This document shows positions 1-37,259 of a DNA stretch of 64,000 nucleotides, one piece after another. The stretch lies in assembly GCF_026151205.1 (NCBI RefSeq), contig NC_087075.1:1359911-1423910 (forward strand). The letters are read 5' to 3'. The position numbers and the translations under genes were made by a program. Under the pieces are notes generated by a model that saw nothing but the letters and a program-made list of their open reading frames with translations, was not told the DNA's origin and ran no database searches. Every line of letters begins with the position of its first letter. Position 1 is the first letter of the stretch. This stretch comes from Bolinopsis microptera (lineage: Eukaryota; Ctenophora; Tentaculata; Lobata; Bolinopsidae).

Positions 1-1194
1 CCGGCAGGTGCGGAATCGCACTATTTACCGTTTCCCGTACATTTTCGCTAAGCAGCTTTTAAACCGGACCGTAACCAGATATTAAAGCCGGAACCGAATA
101 TTTCAGCCGAATATTCCCGATCCCGTCTCCCCCTCCTGATTAACCGAAAGAAGGGAAAGAATCTTGCCGCCAAATCATAGCGATATTTTCTAAATATAAA
201 CTATTTTTGAAGAAATATGACTGCTGAGTAGCAACTTGCAAAATCAAAAATGTATACCTGATCGGGCTGATACCAACTCGAGGATTGTACCCTTACAACT
301 ACAAGTCACAGCTTAAGGCTAATCACATCATCAATCATCATACTTGCTGTCATCAGACCTATTCTATCATATGCATACTGCTGTAGTATATATACATAAT
401 ATTATTAGTTAACTTGTGTTAATACTTTTTTACTATACCATATACTACACGTAATCAAACAATAAACCCTGTTTGCAATGAGATAACATCACGTTATCAA
501 ATCACGTGTTTTGAAAACAAAGCTAGAGACTAAGGGATATGGAGCACACTGCATGCTTTTCATGTGTTTTATAGACTGACCATGAGTTCCGTTAACACAA
601 TTATTTTGACATACGTTGTATGCCACTTTTCGCGCAGACTACTAGTCTTAACTATAATTCTAAAGATTATCTTTTGTGGGGACCGAGGGCTCATCGTCCG
701 AGTATAAAGCAGACACTACTGATCACTATGTTCGTAGAAATATTTCCTTTACTGATACTCTCATGAGTTGTATCGCGATGCACTACTGGGCCGCGCCGCG
801 CATTTTCTCGCAACCACCGTATGCTTCACATAGCCATGTGTCTACGCGTACTGCGTGACGCGCTTGTTTCACGGCGGTCGCGCGCTACTGCAAGCGAGAG
901 GGCTCTGGTTCGAGCAAACCGTATGCAGATCGGCGAGATGCGAAGGATCCCAAAAAACATATTAAAAGTATATTGTTATAATTGTATAATATAAGGGAAA
1001 ATTAACAAAAGAGGCGCCAGTACCAAGAGATAAACCCTTTCCGCAATCCAGGTCTTGGGTAAACCAGGAGAAATAAAGGATAAAGAAAAAGAATAAGAAG
1101 AAAATGTCTAAGTGGATATGTATCATCAACAAATAACTTGGGAATCGGTTCCGGGGGTTTATTATAAACACCTGTACCGATATTAAATTGCCAA
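1..1194. other. Intergenic, no gene seen
   Basis: I see no convincing coding exon, RNA gene or tandem array here. The stretch around 780-900 is GC- and CpG-rich (many GCGC steps) against an AT-rich background and may be a decayed copy of the GC-rich interspersed repeat described at 1195-1740. A short B-box-like string at about 911 has no matching A box, so I do not call a tRNA or SINE. Confidence 0.4.
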
Positions 1195-1740
1195 GCCCCC
1201 CTAGCGCTACCCTCGCCGAGCTGCGAAGAATTGACATCGTCAATTAACTGTTTTGATAGTTTTAATTCTAAAATGGTTTCCTAAAACTGGTTCCTTTTGC
1301 CAGTCGTTTTTAGTCTAGTACTGTTTCATTTTTGGTCTCAGAACATGCGCAACAAAAATTTTGTTATGCCAACGTGGTCGTGGAATTATTTGTATCACGT
1401 AGTAACCCCCTGTCATTGCACAAAGTGGTTTTGTGGCGAAAGCCATGAATGACGTGACGCCGCGCACTTGTGCGCTGCAGGGCTACAACGTGAAACAAGG
1501 CATTATCAATTATGGACTATCTTGACCATTGTTAATGGTTTGGCCCGGCGCAACGCGCGCTTGTATCACGTCGTGACCCCACGGTCGTTTCACTATGATG
1601 GAGTTTTTACGATACAGGGGAAGCCGCGCACTCGTGCGCGGCTGGTCATACAACGTATGACAAGCGCGCTACTTCGTAGCACTTGCCATAAAGAAGAAAG
1701 TAAAGCGGCGCGCGCTACTTCGAACATCGAAGAAATGTAG
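1195..1740. repeat. Interspersed GC-rich repeat family, copy set 1
   Basis: Two related bodies (about 1390-1500 and 1559-1670) share the order: a CACGTCGTGACCCC-like start, a GTCGTTTCACTATG-like block, ACGATACAGGGG, a GC-rich palindrome (GCCGCGCACTCGTGCGCGGC) and the palindrome TCATACAACGTATGAC. A tail module (CGCCGAGCTG then AATTGACATCGTCAATTAA) sits at about 1214-1247. The same modules recur at 36060-36700, so this is a dispersed element rather than a gene. It has no recognisable coding capacity; a MITE-like element is the likeliest class, but I cannot assign a superfamily. Confidence 0.6.
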
Positions 1741-1994
1741 ACGAGTAACATCCGTCACGTCAATGGACTATCGATTTATGAAATTTAAACATTTATAATA
1801 CAAGTCAGTTAATGAAATATTTTAAAATACCTTTCACTTCTGCTTTAGAATTTTTATTTAATTTTAAATTGCGCTAATAAAAATTTTTGATTGAGACGAA
1901 TTTTCGAGTGGTATATAATTGGGCTTTTATTAATTTGCTCGCCCAAAAATTTCACGTGACTTTGGTTTTTATGGTTTTGCAGCCGTACAAAACG

Positions 1995-2092
1995 GCTTTA
2001 CATAAACCCTAATCCCAACCCTAACCATAACCCCGAAGCTATCCATAACCCTTACCACAACCCTAACCGTAACCCGAGCCCTAAACAATCGA
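1995..2092 (+). repeat. Degenerate telomere-like CCCTAA stretch
   Basis: About 100 bases are dominated by CCCTAA-like words (ACCCTAA, ACCCTAACC, ACCATAACCC, AACCCTAACCG) with substitutions. This resembles a decayed interstitial block of the animal telomere repeat TTAGGG. It is short and impure, so it could be simple-sequence drift instead. Confidence 0.5.
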
Positions 2093-2814
2093 ATTCAACT
2101 CGGCGCGCGTCCTGGTAGGTTGTAAACCTACAATGTGCGTACTAACCAACTATGGTTTTTCTGCTGCCCTAGTTTTAGAAGTAGTAAGGTAGTAGCCTAG
2201 TCTACGTTTTAGAAATGTTAAATATATAAATGAAATATGTCAACAGTCAAATGATATTAATTTTAACGTGTAAATGATGGTCTCATCTAACGACCAAGCC
2301 ACCAGTCATCTTGATACACAGGAGGTAGCTTGAGGGAGGGAGCTGATACAATTAGAGTCCTTGCTCGACAGTGCAGTTAGTTTTTCTACTGCTTCAAGAA
2401 GCTCTACAATAAGGACATTGTAAAGTGTAATAGGGCTGATGTTATATAAGTATATAGCACCACACATAATACTGTTCTGAAGATGCAGTAGTGCACTTCA
2501 TGGCCAGGCCTTGTTGTCATATTATTAGCGTGAAACTGTCAACTGTGCGTTGTAGTAATTTTAGTACAAAGTTGTATAAGTATGATAGTAGTAGTAGTTG
2601 TATCAGTGATATAGTCTATGTAATAATATACTAATAGTTTATTTAATTTGATTTACTGATTTAATCATTTGTTTTGCTTCGTTCTATTTAAGTCCAAAAC
2701 TTTAAGTTAAATTGATAGTCATTGAAACTTTTTAGATTCAATATTGGGCTTTCACTCTTTCAGTTTGTCTTGTACCAAATATCATTAAGTTAACATTACA
2801 GTTACCGTAAAGCT
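2093..2814. other. 5' flank of the pentraxin-like gene
   Basis: AT-rich sequence with no coding exon that I can support. It must contain the promoter of the gene starting at 2815 if that gene is intronless, but no decisive TATA or initiator arrangement stands out. A non-coding first exon cannot be excluded. Confidence 0.4.
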
Positions 2815-3933
2815 ATGATCGTAAGCCTGAAGGAGGTTCTAATCCCCTTGTCCACTGTATTCCTACTACTGCATAGCGCTGAAGGAGGTTCACCACGGCG
2901 TTATAACGCACTTTGGTTCTGGCACAGTCCCCACGAGTTTGTTTACTACCAACACCCTGACATGTCCCCCTTTGTTACACAGTTTACAGTGTGTGCCTGG
3001 ATAAAGAAGTTACAGAACCATCTCGATCTCCCCACTTGGTTCTCTTACTACCTGAGGAGCTCCCCTTACGAGATTACAATGACAGACGAAGGGAAGCAAA
3101 CCAGAACTTTCAACTACAACGCAGATGTACGGAGCGAGTATAATGTACCCCCGGGAACATGGTTCCACACATGTGTGGCCTGGAGTAATGCTACAGAGAC
3201 TAGAGAGGTGTATGTGAATGGTGAACTGGTGAATACTCTGCCCACTTCTCCTGGGAGGGTGTTGAAGCAGGGAGGAGCTATAGTTCTGGGTTCAATGCAG
3301 AAATTCTGGACATCACCTCAACTGAGAACGCAAACGATAATGTTTGGAGGGGAGATCTACAAACTCAATATGTTCAGCACTAAGTTGAAACATAGCGTTA
3401 TCCAGGAAATGGCAAGGGACAGGTGCTCAGATTTAGAGGAAACATACGCTGAATTTATAGGAATCAGGTGGGAGGACTTTCTGTTGCAATCAAGGTTTGG
3501 GAATATTGTAGAGTACAAGACAGACTGCGGTTATATAAAGGAACTGAATAGCACTGGAGAGGAATTGGCTGGGACTAAGCTGGAAAAAGGAAACTGCCGA
3601 TATAACTTGGAAATTAAAGAACAGAAACTCAATAGTACCGTGCTACAACTGGAGCGATCGAAATCAGATCTGAATATCACGGCGAACAAACTGAATAGCA
3701 CTGAAAAAGAGCTGCTCGAAAAAGAGACAAGACTCAAAGAAACTGCAGTCGAACTGAAGAGTACCGATGTTGAACTACAGAATGTCTCCGCAACTCTGAA
3801 TCACACCCAATTTCTTTTAAAGGAGGCTACTTCTTCTGCCTCTTCCTCTTTCAGTTCTACTCTCACTTTGACGGCTGCTGTTACGATATTAACAGTAGGT
3901 GGTTACTGTTTCCATAGCAACACTGCTATGTAA
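2815..3933 (+). CDS. Pentraxin-like (LamG-fold) cell-surface glycoprotein with coiled-coil stalk
   Basis: A 372-residue uninterrupted reading frame. Residues 1-25 form a signal peptide (hydrophobic LIPLSTVFLLL core). Residues about 40-215 look like a pentraxin/concanavalin-A-like jelly roll: FTVCAWIKK (C60) and HTCVAW (C120) match the two conserved cysteines of pentraxins, YVNGE and the GGAIVLG turn follow, and GGEIYKLNMFSTKL (178-191) resembles the family's late Ca-site strand. Three further cysteines (204, 238, 261) precede a charged heptad-rich coiled coil (about 240-335) studded with N-glycosylation sequons (NST, NIT, NVS, NHT). The end is a Ser/Thr-rich linker and a hydrophobic C-terminus (LTLTAAVTILTVGGYCF), fitting either a membrane helix or a GPI signal. 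I infer an oligomeric, membrane-tethered pattern-binding protein; ligand unknown. The start follows a plausible context (aagctATGATC). Its tail faces the end of PEDS1, about 4.7 kb away. The domain call rests on motif pattern only. Confidence 0.75.
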   Translation: MIVSLKEVLIPLSTVFLLLHSAEGGSPRRYNALWFWHSPHEFVYYQHPDMSPFVTQFTVCAWIKKLQNHLDLPTWFSYYLRSSPYEITMTDEGKQTRTFNYNADVRSEYNVPPGTWFHTCVAWSNATETREVYVNGELVNTLPTSPGRVLKQGGAIVLGSMQKFWTSPQLRTQTIMFGGEIYKLNMFSTKLKHSVIQEMARDRCSDLEETYAEFIGIRWEDFLLQSRFGNIVEYKTDCGYIKELNSTGEELAGTKLEKGNCRYNLEIKEQKLNSTVLQLERSKSDLNITANKLNSTEKELLEKETRLKETAVELKSTDVELQNVSATLNHTQFLLKEATSSASSSFSSTLTLTAAVTILTVGGYCFHSNTAM

Positions 3934-4139
3934 TAGGCTAACAAGCCCTCTCAGTAAGGTTAGTTTTATGATCTAGCTTAGTAAAACTAATACTATAACT
4001 AGTAAATACGTGTATTGTATTGTGAAATACTTTTTGTCACGTGTTCAATTTTACCAAATTGTTGATATTTCAGAGAATTTAATGCTGTGAACGAAATATT
4101 TCCTGGAGACTTCATCAAAGATACTCTCACCACCCAGTC

Positions 4140-4177
4140 ACAACCAATTAGAGTAATTATCGACCAATTAGAGTAAA
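4140..4177 (+). repeat. ACCAATTAGAGTAATT direct repeat flanking the transposon (left)
   Basis: Two copies of ACCAATTAGAGTAA lie immediately left of the transposon end. Very similar words (ACTAATTAGAGTAATTACC and ACCAATTAGA) lie in the same orientation just right of the other end at 6796-6835. The element therefore appears to have inserted into a pre-existing short tandem repeat. Confidence 0.55.
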
Positions 4178-6795
4178 TGACCCTGGTCATTAGGAAAGTT
4201 CGCACGAGATGGACCACATTTTCCCATTTTAACTTTAGAAGATTGTCACAGGAAGAAATTTTAAGATAGGCATATGATATTTCACATATCTATAGTTCAA
4301 CTAATTTTGTTTCGATTAATAAAAGTTTTGAAGCATTTAGTCGAGGGCAAATTGAGGCTAACGAGTCATTTACATTTTGTCTCCTAATAACAGCTTCCAA
4401 GCATGCTATAAAAGTTTAAACATGTTTAATCGATTCATCAGATCTCACTCTTTCAGAATCCAGAGAGAAGAGGGAAATTTTTTCACTAATTGAGGGAAAA
4501 ATGAGGCTAACAAGTTATTACTAATTTTTGAATTATTTTTGAATAATAGTGTCTATCAAAGTATCCTCTGACCTAAAATAGATGAGATTGATGCTCTAGA
4601 TCGAAGGCTTGCCCAACCGACCCCTTGTTTTCTTCTAATGGAGGGTAAAGTGAGGCTAACAGATTATTTATAATTTTGAAATTATATTTGAATAATAACG
4701 TCTATCAAAGTATCCTCTGACCTCAAATAGATGAGATTGATGCTCTAGGTTGAAGGCTGGCCCAGCCGACCCCTTTTTTCTTTCTAATGGAGGGGGAAAT
4801 GAGGCTAACAAGGCATTACTTATGTTTGAACAATAACGTCTATCAAGGTATCCTCTGACCTAAAATACATGAGATGGATGCTCTAGGTTGAGGGCTGGCC
4901 CAGCCGACCCCTTTTTTCCTTCTAATGGAGGGGGAAATGAGGCTAACAGATCTTTTCTGATTTTTGAATTATGTTTGAACAATAACGTCCTTTAAACTAT
5001 CCTTTGCCCTGGTATACATTATATGGATACTTTAGGTCGATGGTAGACTCCACCTACCCTTTCTGTCTTTTGATGGAGGGTAAAATAAGGCTAACTATCA
5101 AGGTTTTGTTCATTTCTTGTTCTACTGCTTCTTCGGACTAGCCCTTCAATTTCAAATTGTTTCTGCCTAACCTGTATTCATTTGAGTGGTAAGATTGAGG
5201 CTAACTCCTGCTTATTATAATATTTTATAAGCGATAGGTTGAATGTTGAATGCTTTTGTTTTCTTTATATAATTCCACTTTTGACCTATTTGACAGCCAC
5301 TTATTATTGTCAAAATCGCACATTACAAACCTAATTGCACTGCTTTTTTAGAGCCCTCTCGCCAGCTGTACTACCATCAAGAGGTATTAAATTAAATATT
5401 AGTATAAACCAACAACTTGACGTAGATTTATTGTTACGTAAAGCGTTAATTAAATTAATTAAACATTTAGGGAAAATTTATTCTTATAATTTGTCTAAAA
5501 ATATTTCCTTGCGTTTGAGATGTGTTAAGCGAAATAAAAACTTCCCTTGTAAAACTTTCTCAAACAGTTCCATTTTTTATTATACTTTATAGTTTAGAGC
5601 CTAATTTGGCATGATATCAGATCATGTGATATTACATGGCCCCATGGAGAGCATTGCCGGAGCAATTGGCCAGAGAGCTCCATAGAAGTAAGGGGCCTAC
5701 TCTAGCCAACAGCTCTAATATATTTCCCTCCTCAACTTCATTTTCTTCATCTAACTGCTTCTGCTGCTCAGCAACTACTTGACAGCTGGCACAGTGACGT
5801 TTGTCTGCGTAGTGTATCTATTAGCCTCAATTTTGCCTCAAGGAGGGAAGGTAGCCTCAATCCAACCTCACATAAGTTTCGATAAAGTCTCAATAACCTT
5901 CGGGCTACAATTACAAGTTTTATAGTGGGTCTATAACATGTTTCCGTACATTAAAGTTAAAATACGGTCGAATTATTTATTAGCCTCATTTTGGCCTCCT
6001 AAAAGTAGACTCGGCGATTTCTGAACTGTTGAGCTTGAAAAAATTTTTATTGTTGACACATTAGATAGTCACAATACCGAACATGCTCGAAAATATACAC
6101 AACAGTATACTTGTTAGCCTCATTTCACCCTCTCAAAAGGTAGTTAGCCTCATTTTCGCCTCAAATATTTGAAGCTATAATCCCAAGGAATTTAATGTGC
6201 AACATAGATATCAAGTAACTTGTGAGTTGTTAACCTGTTACCGTACATTAAAGTTAAAATGCGGTCAAATTCTTTATTAGCCTCATTTTAGCCTCCTACA
6301 AGTAGACTCGGCGATTTCTGAAATGTTGAGCTTGAAGAGGATGAATAAATTTGTATTGTTGACATATTAGATAGTCACAATACCGAACCTGCTCAAAAAT
6401 ATACACAAAAGTATACTTGTTAGCCTCATTTCACCCTCTCAAAAGGTGGTTAGCCTCATTTTTACCTCGAATAATTAAAGCTTAGATCTCGATCAAGTAT
6501 AATCACTATGGATTATACTTGCAACTTGGATATCATGGACGTAACACGAGAATGTTCTTTTTTGAAAATAATGAGTAAATTCGTTAGCCTCAATTGTCCC
6601 TCGCAGTTCAATCACTCCTACTGAGTCTTGTGAGTGAGCTTGGAGGTCGCCGGACATCTCATTTTTAAGCCGTATTAATTTTCTATACGCATACAAAAAA
6701 TTTAATGCGTAACTAAAACAGAAATGAAATTACGGATGTTTTAAATTTTTTTTCAAAAACGAACTTTTAGGGGTGTTTCTAATGACCAGGGTCAA
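4178..6795. mobile_element. Candidate non-autonomous DNA transposon with dense subterminal repeats
   Basis: The left end reads TGACCCTGGTCATTAG and the right end is its reverse complement (CTAATGACCAGGGTCA), a 16-bp terminal inverted repeat; a shared AAAGTTCG-like word lies just inside both ends. The left half carries seven copies of TGAGGCTAAC in one orientation (about 4352, 4502, 4651, 4800, 4938, 5086 as TAAGGCTAAC, 5195), most about 148 bp apart within a decayed tandem repeat. The right half carries nine copies of the inverse GTTAGCCTCA word (about 5820, 5852, 5981, 6115, 6142, 6276, 6420, 6447, 6582), partly in a 300-bp repeat. Symmetric clusters of one short motif near both ends are typical of transposase-binding subterminal repeats. 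The centre (5220-5820) has only a short unrecognised reading frame and no transposase, so I infer a non-autonomous element. Superfamily unknown; the target-site duplication is not clear. Confidence 0.65.
5335..5592 (+). CDS. Short unrecognised reading frame inside the transposon
   Basis: An 85-residue frame in the centre of the element, Lys/Leu/Ile/Asn-rich with no motif that I recognise. It sits between the two oppositely oriented motif clusters, where an element gene would be expected, but it is too short for any transposase and its composition is what AT-rich DNA gives by chance. I list it as a doubtful coding region only. Confidence 0.12.
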   Translation: MHCFFRALSPAVLPSRGIKLNISINQQLDVDLLLRKALIKLIKHLGKIYSYNLSKNISLRLRCVKRNKNFPCKTFSNSSIFYYTL

Positions 6796-6839
6796 ATACC
6801 AACTAATTAGAGTAATTACCAACCAATTAGACTATTATA

Positions 6840-8152
6840 GTAATTCCGAGAGTACCAATTATAGGACACGAAACAAAATGAACAGTGATGTCTGCAGTTG
6901 CTGCTGCTGCCTGCTCAATATGTTGAAAACATGTTGTTTTAAATGGTAATCAATGCATGCGATCGGTTATTGGGAAATGATGTTACTTCTGTCGCATTAT
7001 GTGACATTTTGGGTGAATTTTCGAAATCGAAAAAACAATAAAAATGCGAATTTTTGATGTAAAACGAAATTTTGCTAAATATCATACTGTAATCAATAGT
7101 GTTAGTGTTACGAAAGCACCTTCAAATGTAACTGGAGGATACAAACTTTATGTATGTACAATTAATTCTTAATTAATTAATTCTTCGTATCAATATTCTC
7201 AGTAAATTAACGACAGATCTACAAATTAGTGGAAATTGGTAACAACGCTGGCAACACAAATCATCCGTAATTATATTTACAAATAAACGAACAACTAAAA
7301 GTAAGTAAATACTAAATTATATTTTAAACAATGGTAAACGAAAGATATGATCGCAATTTTAATTAATCACGATCAAATTGAAGGGATATGTTTTAAAATT
7401 ACGCTATGAGAATAACCGTTCACAATACAATTAAACCCAACTAGTAACCTATAGTTAACAACTATACATACAAATTTAGGAAACTTATCAAAAAAAACAT
7501 TATTATCACCAAAGAACCCAATATTGATAACCCATCTCACATTTAGTAATTATTGATTATTAATTACTGCTAATTATTAATTACCGCTAATTATTAATTA
7601 CTGCAACTCTTTACGCTTGTTTAATAAATTGAAGACGCTTCTCCAAATACAGAGGCCCCCCCCCCGGAAAAATTTTAGAAATAGGGTGTTTTAGACGACA
7701 TTTGGCATTAAAGAAATTTGTAGGACAGCAATAAACTAAATTAAGCACTAAGCAAATGCCAAAATGTCTTACCAGTCCCTACCGAACTCAGTACTTGCCA
7801 CATTGAATGGAATAAGTACATGTATAGTGGGATTTGGGAATAATTTAAGAAATGCTGAAGTCAATTGCCTGCCGTTTAAACAGTACAGACTGCAGTCATA
7901 AACACAGCACAGTTACCAGGCGACCATGGGGACTAGGGGGCTTATTTTTTTTCTGGGGTTCATTTTTTCCCCAGGCCCCCTACCCCCCCTCCCCTATACT
8001 ACAGTTCAACCCCAATCACGCTCAATTAATTAATTTAGCGTGGAATACAAAGAGAGACATCCTCTACTCTTACTACAGTACTACTACTAATATTATAATA
8101 TGCTAGAATTTTCTATATATCGTGGCATAAGTTTTAGTTTGGTCACTGTGAA
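6840..8152. other. AT-rich intergenic DNA with small simple repeats
   Basis: No gene seen. It includes three tandem copies of a TAATTATTAATTACTGC-like unit at about 7555-7608 and a run of ten C at 7656-7665. If PEDS1 has a further short 3' exon it would have to lie here or further left; I searched by eye for a continuation resembling the conserved C-terminus of the family and did not find one. Confidence 0.4.
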
Positions 8153-8356
8153 AGTGGGGGTGTAACCATGGTAACAGAGTAGTGTTGTACTCTTGTGGTA
8201 ATGTAACCATGGTAACAGAGTAGTGTTGTACTCTAGAGGGGGTGTAACCATGGTAACAGTGTAGTGTTGTACTCTAGAGGGGGTGTAACCATGGTAACAG
8301 TGTAGTGTTGTACTCTAGAGGGGGTGTAACCATGGTAACAGGGGTGTTGTACTCTA
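8153..8356 (+). repeat. About 41-bp repeat, five copies, each with an RFX X-box-like palindrome
   Basis: Each unit contains GTAACCATGGTAAC followed by an AGTGTTGTACTCT-like spacer. The 14-mer fits the RFX X-box pattern GTNRCC-N2-RGYAAC exactly. Another perfect palindromic version (GTTACCATGGTAAC) stands alone at about 8573-8586. The array is just downstream of the last PEDS1 exon. Binding by RFX is not shown by sequence alone. Confidence 0.75.
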
Positions 8357-8616
8357 TTAACCTTTCAGCCACTTCTGGTCGTCAGATCGGGGTTTGTGCG
8401 CTGAAATTGTGGTCAGTTAACACAGTTAACACATTACAGTAAGCTAATTTAACACAGTACGTCAGTACAGTTAGCTAATGTCCACAAGTTGAGACCTCAC
8501 GTTAATGCAGATTAAATAACAGGATGTAAAATAAAGACTTTCTAATGTGTATTGGTAAGTTGTGGCTGACAGTTACCATGGTAACTATGGTGGTTCTCAT
8601 TAGAGCTGCGAAAATG

Positions 8617-34574
<25,958 letters not shown>

Positions 34575-36059
34575 TGCTGAGATAAAATTACTAAAATCTT
34601 TGAAAAGCACAAGATATGGGACTGTACAACGGTAAAATTTGTTTTTAGATGAGAATAACCAAGAATAAATGCCTAGTGAAATAGCATTTCATGTTTACTT
34701 CTTAATGTACAGCTATGATTTACCGAATTGACATGTGAACTCTACCCCAGATCTAGCCCATTTCTATGTCAATTATATTCAATCCATGGATCACATCACT
34801 AATTATACGTCACTAATTGGTGACGTGATCTGACCCCTCTTGGGGGCCGGATCAGTTTCCTGGCCCAAAGTCTCCCAGTGAGTGAAATCTCCAAACCAAG
34901 TTGTCAATCAGAATTATATGTGGTCTAATGGTAAAACGGATTGGTCTAGATGATGGCAAATTCTTAACTTGTTATTTCCAAGTTGTGCAGCCTCACCAAA
35001 TCTATGAAGTGGTCAATTATGGACAACTATTGATCCAGTCTGACTGAAAAATCGGAGTATTTCTCTGTAGATAGGCTTACATTGTTGCCAAGGAAGAGTG
35101 GTGATGTTTCATCTTCTCAAAAGTAATTATAGCACATTTACTTTTTCAACTAAGCTTCAAATTGAAAACGATTGAATATGGTTTCAACAAATTGCCATCT
35201 TAAACATGGATCACTTCCGCACTAATAGCTGATTCTGCTAAATTTGGTGTCCAAATAGAGCTATTAAATCCTGGTACCGGTCATATTTGACTGATCCCAA
35301 CCAATTTCAAACTGGATGAAAATTCTGGTCCCGGTCAAAATTGACCAATCCCGGTACCGGTCCCAGTCATTTCAAAATTCTTATCCTGGTCGTTTGATGT
35401 CTTTAATAGCATAAGGAGATAGTCCTGTGATCATAGACCTTTTAAGGTCCCTGTTGGTACACTTTCTCCAGATTCATCGATTTTTAAATCTAGAAACACA
35501 CTTTTTTACCGGCCTATCCTTATTTTCCCAAGCTACCCTGTCTAGGAAAAGTCCAAATTAGGTTCAGTTGTCCGGTAGCCACTTGGTTGTTTAGGCCAAT
35601 ATATTAAAGATAATTTTTAAACTTTAGTAGATATATTTTTGATGATGTGTGATGATGTTTGTGTCATTATATTTTGATTTGATTTGATTTATCCTCTAAA
35701 ATCATATAATTTGTTCAATTTTAGGGAGGGGTGCCAAAAAGGGAGGAGGCACCAACAGCGGGGGCGCCAACAGGCAACGTTACGCCACTATCATCCACCA
35801 GATGAAGCTGGGGCGTTTTTAGGCAAGATTCATTACACCATAAAGAGACAGATTTTCATTTCTATGAGCAGATGGGAATTGGCTTTTTACTATGATAAAA
35901 ATTAAAGAACAAATATGAAAGTATCGAGTCATGTAAAAAACCCCGTTATATAGCAAACCTTAAAATTAGGGCTGTGGTTCGTTAAGGATACGGTTAGATT
36001 CGGGGCTGGGGTTTATAGTTGTTGGTTTAATGTTTATATTATGGTTTATATTTATTATT
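34575..36059. other. Upstream region of PEDS1, intergenic
   Basis: No gene seen. It should hold the PEDS1 promoter and 5' UTR. A patch at 35270-35390 repeats GGTACCGGTC/GGTCCCGGTC words. A GGGAGGGGTGCC segment near 35725 gives a short frame with no recognisable product. Confidence 0.4.
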
Positions 36060-36700
36060 TATATCACGTCGTGACCCCCATTGTCGTTTCACTAATTTTA
36101 CTATAGTATCGTGGCTACGATACAGCCACGTGTTTGTGCGCGGCAGGTCTTCAACGTATAACGAGTTTATATGGTTTATATTTTTATTATCTTTAATTAC
36201 TAATCCAATCGTTTAATTAGATAAGAAATAGAAAAAATTTTCATTATTTTTTTTAGTAAAACAAAATTTATATTTTATTGCCATATTACAATAAATAATA
36301 ATATCATAATAAACATAGTTAAAATTGAACATCCGATAATAAACTCATAAATATTAAATATGTTAATGAAATGCAAAATACGCTTTTTACTTTATACTTG
36401 TATTACGTCGTGACCACCACTGTCGTTTCACTGTAGTGAAATTCCCTATAGAGTCTCAACGATACAGGGGAGCCGCGCACTCCTGCGCAGCAGGTCATAC
36501 TTGTATCACGTCGTGACCCCCACGGTCGTTTCACTATGGTAGTGAACCCTGTAGAGTTTCTACGATACAGGGGAGCCGCGGAAGCGTACGCGGCGGGTCA
36601 TACAACGTATGACAAGGTTTTGTAGCGCGATGCGCCGAGCTGAAATGAATTGACATCGTCAATTAAATGCACGATAAACTATTTGAGCGAGCGATTTAGT
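36060..36700 (+). repeat. Interspersed GC-rich repeat family, copy set 2
   Basis: Three bodies (about 36062-36170, 36398-36505, 36508-36618), each starting CACGTCGTGAC or ACGTCGTGACC, then GTCGTTTCACT, ACGATACAGGGG and a GC-rich GCGCGGCAGGTC-like block; the last continues with TCATACAACGTATGAC and the tail AATTGACATCGTCAATTAA at about 36646-36664. Same family as 1195-1740. Confidence 0.7.
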
Positions 36701-37259
36701 GAGCGCGCCCAGTGAAGCTAAGGATGTTCATAAAAATAAGCCAGTACACCGATTAAAAATATGACTGAATGATAATGGCAAGTGGACAGGCTAAGCTGTA
36801 AGCGCCTTTCACTTTTCAGTAAACGAGTGATACTCGTGACATATTTGTTTGATACATGTTACGTATTCCATATTTGCGCGCGAAAAGTGGTTGCAGTGTT
36901 TTAAAGTTTTAAGAGAACTCTCCTTAAATTATTTTAATGCAGTCACTCAGATAAGTTTTATACCAGGACACTTCAACAAAGACACATACTCTGCCCACAA
37001 TAAGGGGCCATAATTGTCTCAATTATTGAACTAAATTGAATTATTATTATTATTCCACCTAGATAACTCAGCACAGTTAGACATGAAAAAAGAGGTGCTC
37101 TGTTTGCAGTAGAGGGTATCATTGGACATCAGACTACGTGGCCAGCTGACATTCATCATATTTTTAGGTCGTTACGGTGACATGTGTCTAGTTTATCTCA
37201 ACACAATTAAGGCATTCCTCAGCAACTAGAATTATACATTAGGATTGATACTATTTGGG
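36701..37259. other. Intergenic, no gene seen
   Basis: AT-rich sequence upstream of BCAT with nothing supportable apart from a short TTATTATTATTATT run near 37040. Confidence 0.35.

Noticed and set aside
3531-3737. Serine-rich minus-strand frame inside the pentraxin-like gene
   Set aside because: Shadow of the coiled-coil coding region on the plus strand, which has a signal peptide and domain support.
3940-3955. TAGGCTAACAAG just after the pentraxin-like stop as another transposon motif copy
   Set aside because: It lies outside the terminal inverted repeat, lacks the GAGG context and is a single occurrence; probably coincidence.
7852-8106. Plus-strand frame of 84 codons
   Set aside because: No motif, biased by T and C runs, no splice support; chance frame.
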